Source of the DNA: Primula veris | Lineage: Eukaryota > Streptophyta > Magnoliopsida > Ericales > Primulaceae | Direction: 5' to 3' | Assembly (NCBI GenBank): GCA_963682055.1 | Contig: OY821740.1 | Coordinates: 38,150,795 to 38,214,794, forward strand | DNA: 64,000 bases | Shown: positions 40,776 to 51,751 of the stretch, one piece after another | Layout: each line of letters starts with the position of its first letter | How positions within the stretch are numbered: the stretch's first letter is position 1 | The notes under the pieces: model-generated | Told to the model about the DNA's origin: nothing | The model's input: the letters and a program-made list of their open reading frames with translations, nothing else | The model's database searches: none | Position numbers and translations under genes: made by a program

Positions 40776-41312
40776 TCAGTCTTGACAGAAAAGAACCTCC
40801 CATATCTCCGTGAAGGCCTCTACGATGGTGCCGTGATACTCGGGTGAATTTAGAGAGAGAAAGCACTGCAGAAGTTGTTCGAGGTCATTCACCTCGAACA
40901 TATGCTTCTGCAGTATCATCTCCAGCATAGACCTCTTAAAATCCTCATACGGCTCTTGAGACACCTTCATCACCGTCGTAGATGTATCAAACCCCGACGA
41001 GATCACACTTTCTCTTTCCCACTCATCATTTTCAAACTCGCTATTGAAAGAATAGTCGCTATTGAACGAAGAGAAGCTCTTCAAGGTCTTTAGCATCTTG
41101 AGAGCCGCTGTGTTCTTTTTGTTGTCGCTTGGTTTTGGAGAGAGAGGAGTCGAAGGGATCGGTGTAGAGGGAGGGGGTTCTGGACCGGTGGGAAAAGAGA
41201 TGTCTTTGGGATTCCCCGGAGAGAAGAAATTGGTCGTTGGAGGGTGCTTCGCGGAGGAGCGACAAAGTTGAAAGTTAGAAAGTGATAGACGGAGCTTAAA
41301 TGGACTCTTCAT
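40776..41312 (-). CDS. OFP: OVATE family protein (OFP), single exon
   Basis: 178 residues with the OVATE domain at the C-terminus, about residues 117-176: SQEPYEDFKRSMLEMIL, then VNDLEQLLQCFLSLN and FTEIWEVLF. The N-terminus is basic (MKSPFKLRLS). It is followed by a Pro/Ser-rich, probably disordered stretch (about 40-66) and a Ser/Asn-rich stretch (about 79-95). OFPs are plant-only transcriptional repressors that bind TALE homeodomain and TRM proteins and influence organ shape and secondary walls; the partners here are not predictable. Intronless structure is usual for the family. A TATATAAATATA string on the minus strand at 41338-41349 lies only about 26 bases above the ATG, so either the leader is extremely short or transcription starts elsewhere. 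The subgroup is not resolved. Confidence 0.93.
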   Translation of the reverse strand: MKSPFKLRLSLSNFQLCRSSAKHPPTTNFFSPGNPKDISFPTGPEPPPSTPIPSTPLSPKPSDNKKNTAALKMLKTLKSFSSFNSDYSFNSEFENDEWERESVISSGFDTSTTVMKVSQEPYEDFKRSMLEMILQKHMFEVNDLEQLLQCFLSLNSPEYHGTIVEAFTEIWEVLFCQD

Positions 41313-41349
41313 GAATCGCGTGTGGCTCGGTTACCAGTATATTTATATA

Positions 41350-42984
41350 ATAGAGTTGAAAGATAGTGTGTCAAGTTTGTAAGGCAAGATTTTCTATCAA
41401 GAATATAACTACAGTTGGTTTAGTTAAATTAGCTGGGATTTGATGAATTAGAGAGTTGTGTTTTGGATAGTTATATAGTATATGGAGAGACTAGGGGGAT
41501 AGTTTATGTTTTGATAATTGCCACGTGGTTGATTTGGATAGTTGCATTTCTTAATTGTAATTTGATAAAATATTGAATGCCGGCTTGGTGACAAAGGCAA
41601 TATGGCATGACCAAGAGATCATCGAGGATATGTAATATTCATATACGTATGCAATTCTACAATTTGAGGATTATTTACAAGTGGTTGTAACTTGTAAATT
41701 TCTAATGATAATTTGAGCCAAAATTTTACTTAATTAGTGTCGATAGTTTCAATCACACGATACTTAGTCGGATCGATCACTTAGCGGGCATGGTTTCAAC
41801 TTTCAAGCAATATTTGAACATCATCTAGTAGGTATGATAGTTTCATGTAATCCTTAAATATCGAGTATGTACTTTCATCTACATTTATGCTTTATCAGGT
41901 CAATAATGTTGATTCTGTATTAAACATGGTGGAGGGGTTAAAGTTAACATATGTAATGAATACCTAATTCAACCTAAATGAGTTTGTACGTAACACTTAT
42001 CTCCGTTCCAAATTATAAGTTCATGTTTTTGGCATATTGCACTTTTGAAGTTCACTTTTCATAAATAATAACGATTTGTTAGCTAAGTTTACATATTTGC
42101 CTCTCACATTAGTTTTACTAAAATATGTTAGAATTCAATGGACAATTTTGGAAATTATGTGTACAAGTTGAACGACAACGGAGTGCTAGACGATCTAGTT
42201 GAGAAAGTGTGAAAATATTTAGACAAAATATGTATCAGTAATTTAATTTAACTTTAAATTGCTATTTGTTTGGCCAATAACTGGCTTTGTGGAAATCATA
42301 AAACATATCGATATATGAAGTATAAATTATCATTTGGCGAGACGAAAAATCTGTAAAAATATTTTACATTTAGCATATATAAATTCAGATGTAGTGATAA
42401 TTAATCTTGTGAATGTGTTCATTTAAAAGTCAGCTTTAGAGATCATGAAAAAAATTAAGTCTACAAACATCATGAACATTCTCAATGTTTCCCATGAATA
42501 ATTAAGGTGCCTATAACGCTCATTTGAAAATATGAAGTTGAATGGTTGGAATTATGTCATATTTTGCATAAAGTTTTATTGTAACATGAAAATACCCTTG
42601 TTTCATACATTTTGGGATTAACCAATACGTTCTGAATTTCTAATATTTCCAATAGTTAGTTTTTGAGCGTTGTTATACTTGTTTGTACTCTCCCATTTGT
42701 TTACGGGACAATGGCTGATTGGTACATAAACATATATTTAATCTCTAAAAGGACCAATTATTAAATCTCTTTTAACATTTGACACATGTAATTTTTGAAG
42801 ACTATAATACTCTTGCACTTCATTAAACAACATCTTACAATATCAAACAAAATATTCCTTACATACATAGACCGATCTAGCATAAATCACACCCTAATTA
42901 ATATTAGCATATTTAGTTTCCGCTTCTTGAATATTATTTCATAACTAAGAGCTAATTTACCATAAATCACTCCCTAATTAATAG
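41350..42984. other. OFP upstream region and AT-rich spacer
   Basis: No gene seen. CTCCGTTCCAAATTATAAGT near 42001 and CAACGGAGTG near 42176 could be the worn ends of a Stowaway-like element of about 190 bp, but target sites are unclear. A short duplication (CATAAATCAC.CCCTAATTAAT) occurs near 42885 and 42961. Confidence 0.45.
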
Positions 42985-43450
42985 TAGAACCATTTAGTAG
43001 TATATGTAGTACAATCATGTAGTAGCATATATAGTAGAATCATGCAGGTATTTTTATATATGTTTTGTTTGGAAAAAAAAAAAAAAAAAAATCATGCAGG
43101 TATGTAGTAGGATCATGAAACATATATAGCAGAATCATTTAATAGCATATGTAGTAGCATCATGTCGCATATATAGTAACATCTTTTATGTTATATAGTA
43201 GCATCATGTAGTGTGAGTAATAACATCTTGTAGTATATGTAATAGCATCATGAAACATATGTAGTAGAATCATATAATAGTATCATGTATTATGTGTAGT
43301 AGCATATATAATAGCATCATTACGTATATGTAGTATCATCTTGTATCTTATGTGTTAACATAATGTAGTGTGTGTAATAGCATCATGTAACATATGTAGT
43401 ACCATCACGTCGCGTGTGTAGTAGCATCATGTAGCATATGTAGCATAAAA
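42985..43450. repeat. TATGTAGTAGCATCATGTAG minisatellite
   Basis: About 18 imperfect units, 22-27 bases each, with the core GTAGTAGCATCATGTA, interrupted near 43060 by a short unrelated stretch and a poly-A run of 19. Unit variants (AATCATG, ATCTTGTA, ATCACGT) show considerable divergence. Frames are broken by frequent stops. Confidence 0.9.
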
Positions 43451-43931
43451 CTAATTAATTATCAGATTCCCCGATTAAAAAAAAAACAAAATCCTTGCTT
43501 TAAACAAAAATTTCATCAACATACTTAACGGAAAAAATACCCAGATGATAATTCGAAACATGTTTGAGTTTGAATATATGTTGAGTTTTGAATCAATAAC
43601 ACCATAACAATCAAATAAATATTAATCATTATGCAAAAAATTGTTAGAACTTACTAAAAATAGATGTTGATTTTTACCAAATTAGATTTTTAATCAATAG
43701 CTCGATTGCTCTTCTCTCTCTAAAATTTTCATTATGATGAAATAATTCAAAACTAAATTAAAGTGTGAAATAATCATAATTGATTCAGAATCATAATTAA
43801 CTTATTATGTTTATGACTTAAAATATGGTAAGTTTTTATGCTTTATTTAAGTCCAATTTTTTCTAAAAATAGTAAGTTTTTATTATGCATGTGTACATGG
43901 AGATAGATGATAGTTCAAAGAGTATAATGGG

Positions 43932-44168
43932 TTCAATTCGTTTCTATTTAATTGTTCATTATGAAATTATGTGCAATTTTGACCGGCCAATAACTTCTAT
44001 TAAAATTGTCGGAATGAAAATTTTTAAAAGTTGGTCTTATAATTCAAATGTTAAATTTTATGATTAAATTTTAAAAAAAAACTATTTCGACAATTTTGAT
44101 ACAAGTTATAAGCCGGTCAAAATTGCACGTATTTTCGTAGTGGACAATTAAACGGGAACAAATGAAAT
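43932..44168. mobile_element. MITE, family Z copy 1 (about 100-bp inverted arms)
   Basis: The left arm, with ATTATGTGCAATTTTGACCG, pairs with the right arm, CCGGTCAAAATTGCACGTAT. Symmetry also covers AAAATTGTCG and TTTAATTGT blocks near the ends. Close relatives lie at 48039-48275 and 49922-50145, with a more distant one at 18864-19102. Non-coding. Confidence 0.85.
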
Positions 44169-46171
44169 ATATAATAAGTAATATGTATCTATCTTTAATA
44201 GTGTTTTTATGGATGTACTTTTCTATAATTAATACCATTTATATGTATCTATTGATATTTTATTTTTGTTTAATACACTAAAACCAATTAGTCAATTATC
44301 ACTTGCCGTAATCGTTAATTCTTAGACAGATCGAGTAAACTTTTGTCTTCTTACACTTCCTTGTGTTTGTATATCTAAATCATTCTTTGTTTGAGTGGTT
44401 TGTTGCCCTCAATTTTAATCTACAAAATTCGATGCGAAATGTAGAGAAATTAGTTTATAATTAATGTCATAATTAAGCTTGACCTTGATAGATTCATATT
44501 CTTTATTGAATTGGTTGTTTTAGTAACAAAACAAGACGCCGGCCGGCTTGAGAAAAGGTGGTATGACATGATTATGACACGGTAATGCTGGCATTTTTAT
44601 TGTACTATACATGGTGTATATTGTCTGTATTTTTCTTGTATAAAATTATACGGTATCTTCTACTCCTAGTTTAGTAACAATAAGAAAGGGACATAGAAGT
44701 CGTAATAGTATTCATCAACAAGTGCATCTTCTACGAGTAAACGCGTTTTGGAAAGACATTTTGGGTTTTCTAAAGGAAGCATCGATTTAAAATATTCAAA
44801 CATCTGAAAAGAAAGCTAAATAAAAAAACCTAGCTAGGCTAAATTAAGAGAAAATGCGAAGATATTAAGTCCGGCATAACATGAAAAAAAAGTTGACGAA
44901 AATAATATTTTTATCTTTTGAAATGCAGGTTGGACCGATTATATTTATATTGGTAATAATGCAACTATATTTTTGTGATACAAATATATATGGGTAATGT
45001 AGAGCACAAGAAAGTAATCCTTCATTCATACTAATAAGTTATAAAAGGTATATATAGTTCATATGAAGAATACTTCAACTTTACCTCTAAAATCTCGTCC
45101 ACAAATATAAATCTTTTAAAAAAATATATATAAATCAACTATTGGCTGAACCATAATTAACTTATCTTATAAACTATACATCCAAATTCTTAAATAAGTT
45201 AGATAAGCTACTTAATTAGTTGCCTTACCCCCTTTAATTAAAACCAATACTCGTTTTTTTTTTTTTTTTTTTCATAATACGCCAAGCGGTCATTTTGGAT
45301 TAGGAGGCCTAAGTGTCTAGCGTCACCAACCGTATCCAGAATAATTTGTCACTAACAACGTTTCGTAGGATATGCAGGGGGAAAAAAACTCAAAACTCAA
45401 CTATATTTGTCACCATCAAATTATAAGAATTGCATATGATTTTGTTGTTTAATTTGTTACTATGTTTACTAGTTCCTATGGGCTATGGTAGACAAGTTCA
45501 GACGAATTCTTATGGGGAAAGATGACAAAACGTTCTGAAGAAGTGGTTAAAAATATTGTCGATGTTTACGAGATATAGTTAGGAATGTAATGGTTGGAAG
45601 TTTCTGATGTATGTATTATAAATATCTTACGGCATCCATAATAATTTTGTTAAATTTTTAATGTTAAACAGTGACACATTATATGTTAAATGACACATAT
45701 ACATCTTAAATTTAATAATCACATTAGTTTCACGTTAATAATATTATCAATTTTTAATTAACAATTTCTCTTTTATTTTATTGGTCACTATTCTTATGGG
45801 GATAATTTATAGAATATAATAATGTTAATCGTGGGCAGTGTTTGCAATATCACCAGTTAAAAAAACATTGTTAACTTTAACAATTTTTTTAACATTTATA
45901 AATATAACACATATTTTAACGCAACTAATGAGGATAAAAAATGCATTGCTAGCTAATTATTTTAGTTAACACTTTCCATAATATTTGGAAAATTTACCTG
46001 TCTTCAATATTTATGTATAGATACGTGCCATTTTTTAGGGTTTTCAAAATAAATGAGATACTTTTGTTATGACATTTTCTTTTTAAATTTAAAGAGAGTG
46101 TATTTTAGGATTGTAGAAAAGCAATGAGAGTATTTTTTGATAAAATCACCAAAATTTGACAGGCTCCTCTT
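44169..46171. other. AT-rich spacer, no gene seen
   Basis: No supported gene or intact element; a poly-T run lies near 45254. A possible worn MITE around 45630-45960 could not be delimited. Confidence 0.45.
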
Positions 46172-46330
46172 GAGTTCTTTGTTTTTTTTTAAGCAAAAGG
46201 AAACAATTATTATTAAAGCCGGAAACAAAACTAACTACAGCTTTTGAACCATTCAAGCTACACAAATGCTTGTATGGTCTATGTAAATCAAGGGCAAAAA
46301 CTGCTCTAAATTCTATTCATAAAAGTGAAG
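46172..46330 (-). mobile_element. possible LINE 3' end, minus strand
   Basis: On the minus strand, a short sequence ending GGCTTTAATAATAATTG and TTCCTTTTGCTT runs into a poly-A tract (poly-T at 46183-46190 on the plus strand). This resembles LINE 3' ends with AT-rich terminal repeats. No protein sequence is recognisable, so confidence is low. Confidence 0.3.
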
Positions 46331-47154
46331 AGGTGATCCTTCATTTCTTTAACTTTTAAATCCGCTGCAAAAACTCAGTACCCATACATAGCTTCAAATT
46401 AAGTTGTACACCACAACATAAATTCGGTGCCTTGCCTTTAAACACAAATGTCATGCCCGGAACTTCAAATATGATCACAACTAAATTATGTTACAGTCAT
46501 GATCTACTGTGCTGTTTTATAACACAGAACTAGACTAAATTGTGAATATATGTTTCTAAAAAAAAACCTTCGAAGATAATACCATACCCGAAATCTCATA
46601 AAAAACACGATACCGTCCTGAGTGCTTCACAACATGTATGCGAGAATTGTTTAAGCACAAATATCAAAACAAGACCGAAAAACCTGATGGTAGATTTTAC
46701 CATACTGTTAACACGAGTCAAAAATCCCATTTTGTTTTAACTTTATGACCTCTAGTGATCATAGAGTGTTTTCTAAATGCAAAATCTCTACTGTTGCCAA
46801 CTCTAACATCGGAATTTACTTCATTGTTCACTTCATAGTCATCGGATTCGGAAGAGTATCTTTCATCATCAAATCTTGTGTTTGGTTATTAACTTATTAT
46901 AATGGGACAATTTTGAGATTATTACTGCATAAGCCTTAAAGGTCTAAACTCTAAACTTTTGGCCTCAAAATAGTGTAGATAAACTTAATCTTGAAAATAT
47001 GGCATTGAGATTAAACATATATACAATGTTATTTTATTATTGAATAAAAATCAAGGGGTGGTTGTTTGTAAAGTTTATACTAAATATAAAATAAAAACAT
47101 AATTGGTTTAAAGTTAGGTTATTATATATTTTACTCGTTATGTGTTAAATTTAG

Positions 47155-47955
47155 GGGCAATTCCCTTTTAGTACAAAAAAAGAAAATTAATTCTCTCATT
47201 CACTTCGTGAATATACAAAAAATATAAGAAAACTAAAATAAAATATGTATAAATAAAAAATACATAAAAAATTTAAAATGAAAAAAACGAAGAAAAAAAA
47301 CGTCCATTCACTTCAACATTTTAGAGTGAATGGACCAAACAAAATCTCATTCAATTCAAACAAAACATATAAAAAAAAGCCCATTCAGTTCAAAATTTTG
47401 AAATGAATATATAAAAAAAACGTTCATTCACTTCAAGATTTTAAAATGAATGGAATAAACAAAATCTCATTCATTTAAAAAAACCATAAAAAAAAACACA
47501 TTCACTTAAAAAAAACCCATAAAAAAAACACATTCACTTTAAAAATTTGAAGTGAATGGATCAAATAAAAAATCACCATTTCAAAATAACAAACAAAAAG
47601 TTCATTCACGTCAATATTTTGAAGTGAATGTACGTAACAAAAGTTCATGCACTTTAAGTTTTGAAAATGAATTGAAAAAAATAACTCATTCATTTCGATA
47701 TTTTAAAGTAAATGGATCAAATAAAAGGTCATTCACTTCAAAAAATCAAACAAAAAATCATTAACTTCAATATTATTGAGCAAACAAAAACTCATCCACT
47801 TAAAAACGACAAACAAAAACTCATTCACTTCAGATTTGTCAAGTGAATGTATTAAACAAAAACGCATTCACTTCAAAGTTTTTAAGTAAATGTGAGAAAG
47901 ATGCACCAAAAGAGAATTAATTTTTGAGTGAGTGACTTTTTAGGAATTACTTTTG
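47155..47955. mobile_element. palindromic minisatellite inside a probable terminal-inverted-repeat element
   Basis: About ten to twelve units of roughly 45-60 bases, between 47197 and 47895. The core is a short palindrome, CATTCACTTCAA...TTGAAGTGAATG, followed by a GGATCAAACAAAAAC-type spacer. The array is flanked by inverted sequence: GGCAATTCCCTTTTAGTA...GAAAATTAATTCTC at the left, and GAGAATTAATTTTTGAGTG...TAGGAATTACTTTT at the right. This suggests the array is the interior of one transposable element. No coding sequence. Confidence 0.8.
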
Positions 47956-48038
47956 AAAAAATACACTAAATTTTCTCTTAAATTTATAAAAGTGTAGCTT
48001 TATGGTTAACAATAGTTTACGTTAAAACGTTAATTATT

Positions 48039-48275
48039 ACCCACTTCGTTCCCAATTAATTATCATCTACGAAATTACGTGCAATTTTGACCGGTTTATA
48101 ACATGTATCAAAATTGTCGAAATGAAAAAATTCAAAACTAAATCATATAATTTAATGTTTAAACCATATGATTAATTTTTTTAAAATTTTATTCCGACAA
48201 TTTTGATACAAGTTATTGACCGATCAAAATTGCACGTATTTTCGTAATGCACAATTAATTGAAAACGGACAGAGT
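48039..48275. mobile_element. MITE, family Z copy 2
   Basis: Inverted arms of about 100 bp: TACGTGCAATTTTGACCGGT near 48083 and CGATCAAAATTGCACGTAT near 48221. Outer ends CTTCGTTCCCAATTAATT and AATTGAAAACGGACAGAG are worn. Same family as 43932-44168 and 49922-50145. Confidence 0.85.
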
Positions 48276-49921
48276 ACTCTTTTGCCCCTAAAAACTTTTG
48301 TACCAACTTTAGTTAATTTTATTATGACTGTAAGGATATATAATGGAGTAAATATATTAATGCTTAGTTGTAATTATTTAGTAAAAAATAAATAATTGAT
48401 CCCAAAAGTACAATAGTTATAAAAAGAGCATATCATAACTGTAATCAAAATTATTTTCTAATTTTTATAAAAGCAATCAGGGTTAAAATTAAGTTACGCA
48501 CCAAAAGAACCAGATGAGCTCACAAAGCCCGTCTTTGGCTCATCAAAAGTTCACCGTTCACAGGACGAGTGAAAACGACCATGCCTGGACTTCTGAAAAT
48601 TATAAAACATCAATACCAATCTAATTAAACTTCCCTTATGAACAGTAATTGAATATGAAAAAATCAAGTTTCCCGTTGATAAATGAATTATACAAACAGA
48701 AGTACGTTTAACGATTCATTTGTATCTGTACCTGCACGATAAATTTTGAAGAATTCTTTTCAATTATATATTACTAGAATGGATCTCGGAATTTCATCCG
48801 TAGCCTCATTGGTGATATGAACTCCATATCACAATCTCTAACATCTCAATGTTTGACAGAAAAGGTAGTTTGTAAAAAAAAGGAATCACAACTATCTTAC
48901 TACGATCATGTATTTTAAGTAGAAAACTAAATTGTAACGGGGTAAGGAACCCAAAAATAAACACAATTTACATGGAATTCAGCCATTTCTAAACAAAGCA
49001 CCGGTTCCACCCGCAGTTGATATAGACTTTCTTGATTATCAAGAAACGACATTAACATGATCATAGATGGAACCGCGTTTTCAACATAACCAACCACGGA
49101 AAGCTTTTCTTCCCATGTCATCAATATAGTGATCGACTTTCAAAGGAATAGTAATGTTTTTGTTGTGCTAAGGTCGCTAAAATGACAATCACTTTGGTCT
49201 TTATATATATTCCAAGTTTTTCCGTTCTATTATACTCCGTCTGAAAAACTGAAGATACAAGTCATAAATATTGCGACACTTGAATAAACAATGAATACAT
49301 AGTGACAAAATAAGGAATTTGTGTATTTATTATGATGCAGACTAGTTTGGACAAACTGATAGATGGTGTGTGTTTGTTTTGTTTTCGCATGTTTGTTAAA
49401 ATTTTGTAAATCTATTCCTAACCTAAGTTGAGATAGACTTATATACACGCCTATTAATCAACTTGGATTGCATACTATGACTTGGAAATCTATGCACTCT
49501 CTCTCCATTAAAATTACTGACTAACACACAGTTCAATGGCGGAATTAGGTTTTTTTTCCCATAGGGCTATTTTTTTTCAAGATTCATGGTAAAAGATTGT
49601 TTTTTTGGTCAATAAGAGGAGTGTTGTAGTCTATTTTAGTCCGTTACTAGTTTTTCCACCGGCTTCGGCTGCAAGAAGTTAACAAAACATCCAAAGGCCA
49701 ATATTGCGACGTTGACCACGTATCAACTAATTATTGGTCAAGTACCTTTTTTATTTAGAGCGGAATTTATCATATACTAGCATGTGATTGATTTTCTTTT
49801 ATAGAATAAGATTACCACTATTGAATTAGCTATACAATTACTATTTGTATGACTTGTTTAATTAAAAGTACAAGACTTGACTTCATTTTTTTAGTCATAA
49901 TTCTCAAATCACAATTACAGC
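48276..49921. other. spacer, no gene seen
   Basis: A minus-strand open frame of 65 codons near 48927-49124 is the only stretch with vaguely protein-like composition; it has no family match I recognise and no splice or promoter support. Otherwise AT-rich. Confidence 0.4.
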
Positions 49922-50145
49922 ATCCCGTTTCCATTTAATTGTCCACTACGTAATTACGTCCAATTTTACAGGTTTATAACTTGTATTAAAATTGTTGAAA
50001 TAATTTTTTTTTAAATCTAATTATAAAATTTAACATTTGAACTATATGATCAATTTTTTAAAATTTTAATTCCGATAATTTTAATATAAGTTCTTAATCG
50101 ATTAAAATTACACGTAATTTTATTGTGTATAATTAAATAAGAACT
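49922..50145. mobile_element. MITE, family Z copy 3 (most decayed)
   Basis: Left ACTACGTAATTACGTCCAAT and right ATTACACGTAATTTTATTGT remain inverted relatives. The arms carry more changes than in the copies at 43.9 and 48.0 kb. Confidence 0.75.
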
Positions 50146-51103
50146 GTTGTGTGACATATTAGCTCACATATATATGTATATAGATATATGGAGAGAATAT
50201 AGAGAGAGGTATGAGAGACAACAGACGAAGTGTTTATTCATTAATATGAGTGTACATAGAGATACATCAAGAGAGACCCTTGATCCTCTTTATATAATAG
50301 AGGGTATGGTTACATATGCTGGAAAGCCCAATATAGGTCCAATAGAGTAAGTTATCAATATGGCCAATAATATACTATAACAAGAACGAACTAAATATGT
50401 AATTGTAGCAAAAAATATGGTCAACCCATGAATATCTTTTCTGTATCCTATCCCTCATACCCAAGTAGCCAGTAACAAACATTTAAAAAATTTATACTCT
50501 ATATTATCTCGTCATCAAATAACAACTACGACTGCATCCATCAAAAAACGGTATACTAAAAAAATGTATAAACCTGTAAGAACTGGTATTGCATAAAAAC
50601 GGTATACTAATGACCATAGTTGCCAATTAGGAAATCGGAAACGGTAAAGAATATGAGAAGCGGGAATACACAACATAATTAAACGTTTAGAATTAAATAT
50701 GTAGAAAATATCTTATGGAACTCGCTTGATTTAAAAAAAATCCACAGTAACAAAGTGAACAAATTCATAGTTAATTTCTTACAATTTCATAGATCAACTA
50801 GGTAATTAAGTGAGTAATAAAAGATATATATATACTAAAATATCATATATGCTCTTATATCATCTCGATTTAATCAATGCATTTTTTTTAAAGTATTAAT
50901 TCAAGTTTCTGACAAACATTATTTAAGATATTAAAAAAAACCAAGTAAGTTTCTAAAACGTGGCTGATATGTAAAATTTTCAAAAGAATATCTACCACTC
51001 TTGAAAATGTGATCATGGTGAAACAGGACACGAGAGTTTCCCGTAAATATGGTAGTAGTAGACAGGGGGTTTCTCATCCAATCATATCAAACTTTTAGCT
51101 TAA
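50146..51103. other. AT-rich spacer, no gene seen
   Basis: A 67-codon open frame near 50147 lies in GA-rich sequence and shows no recognisable motif. No other feature. Confidence 0.45.
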
Positions 51104-51477
51104 GAGCATCCGTATCAGTTAACTGACAAATTTTTCTAAATTCGGGTTAAACAGTCATATTATTTAACTTATTATAATACAATTTTCATATAAATTACTC
51201 TATCATCTCCCTTATAACATTAAAATATTATTTAATAATTTATTTTCAACTTACATTAATTTTTTAATATATATTTAAAAGAAAAGGTGAATAGAGAGCA
51301 AAGATAAAATATTATTTTAATTTATAAGGGAACAATTCATTTTCTTGAATTTTGAAAAATATGGATTTATCTATATTCGAGAGAAGTAGAGAGAAACTGA
51401 TGCGATATCATTTTAACAATTTTCCCTTATTTATAATTTTTTTTTTGATTGTTTAGATTAACTGATACAGATGATCT
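51104..51477. mobile_element. MITE with CATCYGTATCAGTTAA inverted termini
   Basis: AGCATCCGTATCAGTTAACT at the left pairs with GATTAACTGATACAGATG at the right. The interior is AT-rich and non-coding. It ends about 110 bp before the E2F cluster of the dUTPase promoter. A (TA)n tract follows at 51486-51509. Confidence 0.75.
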
Positions 51478-51586
51478 GTGTGATGATATATATATATATA
51501 TATATATATTTTTGTTGTTGTTGGTGTTTAAATGGATAAAGAAACATGTGACAAAAATTCAAATGGGCGGATATTAGAGTAGATAA

Positions 51587-51632
51587 GGCGGGAATATTTG
51601 GCGCCAATAATAAATCCACCAGATTTCCCGCC
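51587..51632 (+). promoter_or_regulatory. cluster of three E2F-type sites
   Basis: GGCGGGAA at 51587-51594 (one mismatch to the inverse consensus), TTTGGCGCCAA at 51597-51607 and TTTCCCGCC at 51624-51632. The last two contain the E2F consensus TTTSSCGC exactly, and the middle one is palindromic. They lie 120-165 bases upstream of the dUTPase ATG. Their GC-rich composition stands out from the AT-rich spacer. S-phase control of dUTPase by E2F-DP is the natural reading. Confidence 0.8.
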
Positions 51633-51653
51633 CCCAAATCCTATATCTCTCTC

Positions 51654-51669
51654 TATATATTAAAATATA
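51654..51669 (+). promoter_or_regulatory. probable TATA region of the dUTPase gene
   Basis: TATATATTAAAATATA follows a CT-rich stretch, 22 bases downstream of the last E2F-type site and about 85-100 bases before the ATG. Placement is reasonable, but the region is so AT-rich that the exact box is uncertain. Confidence 0.5.
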
Positions 51670-51751
51670 TACCAACTATATCTATATCTCTTTCCCTTTC
51701 AACAGCCAGTTTTACAAGGCCTAGAATAGATTAATTTATTAAGGGCGTAAA

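Noticed and set aside
42985..43450. CRISPR-like array
   Set aside because: Units are variable, adjoining and without unique spacers, in a plant nuclear context; it is a minisatellite.
48927..49124. 65-codon minus-strand open frame with reasonable amino-acid composition
   Set aside because: No recognised domain, no splice or promoter support, and the neighbourhood is repeat-rich spacer.
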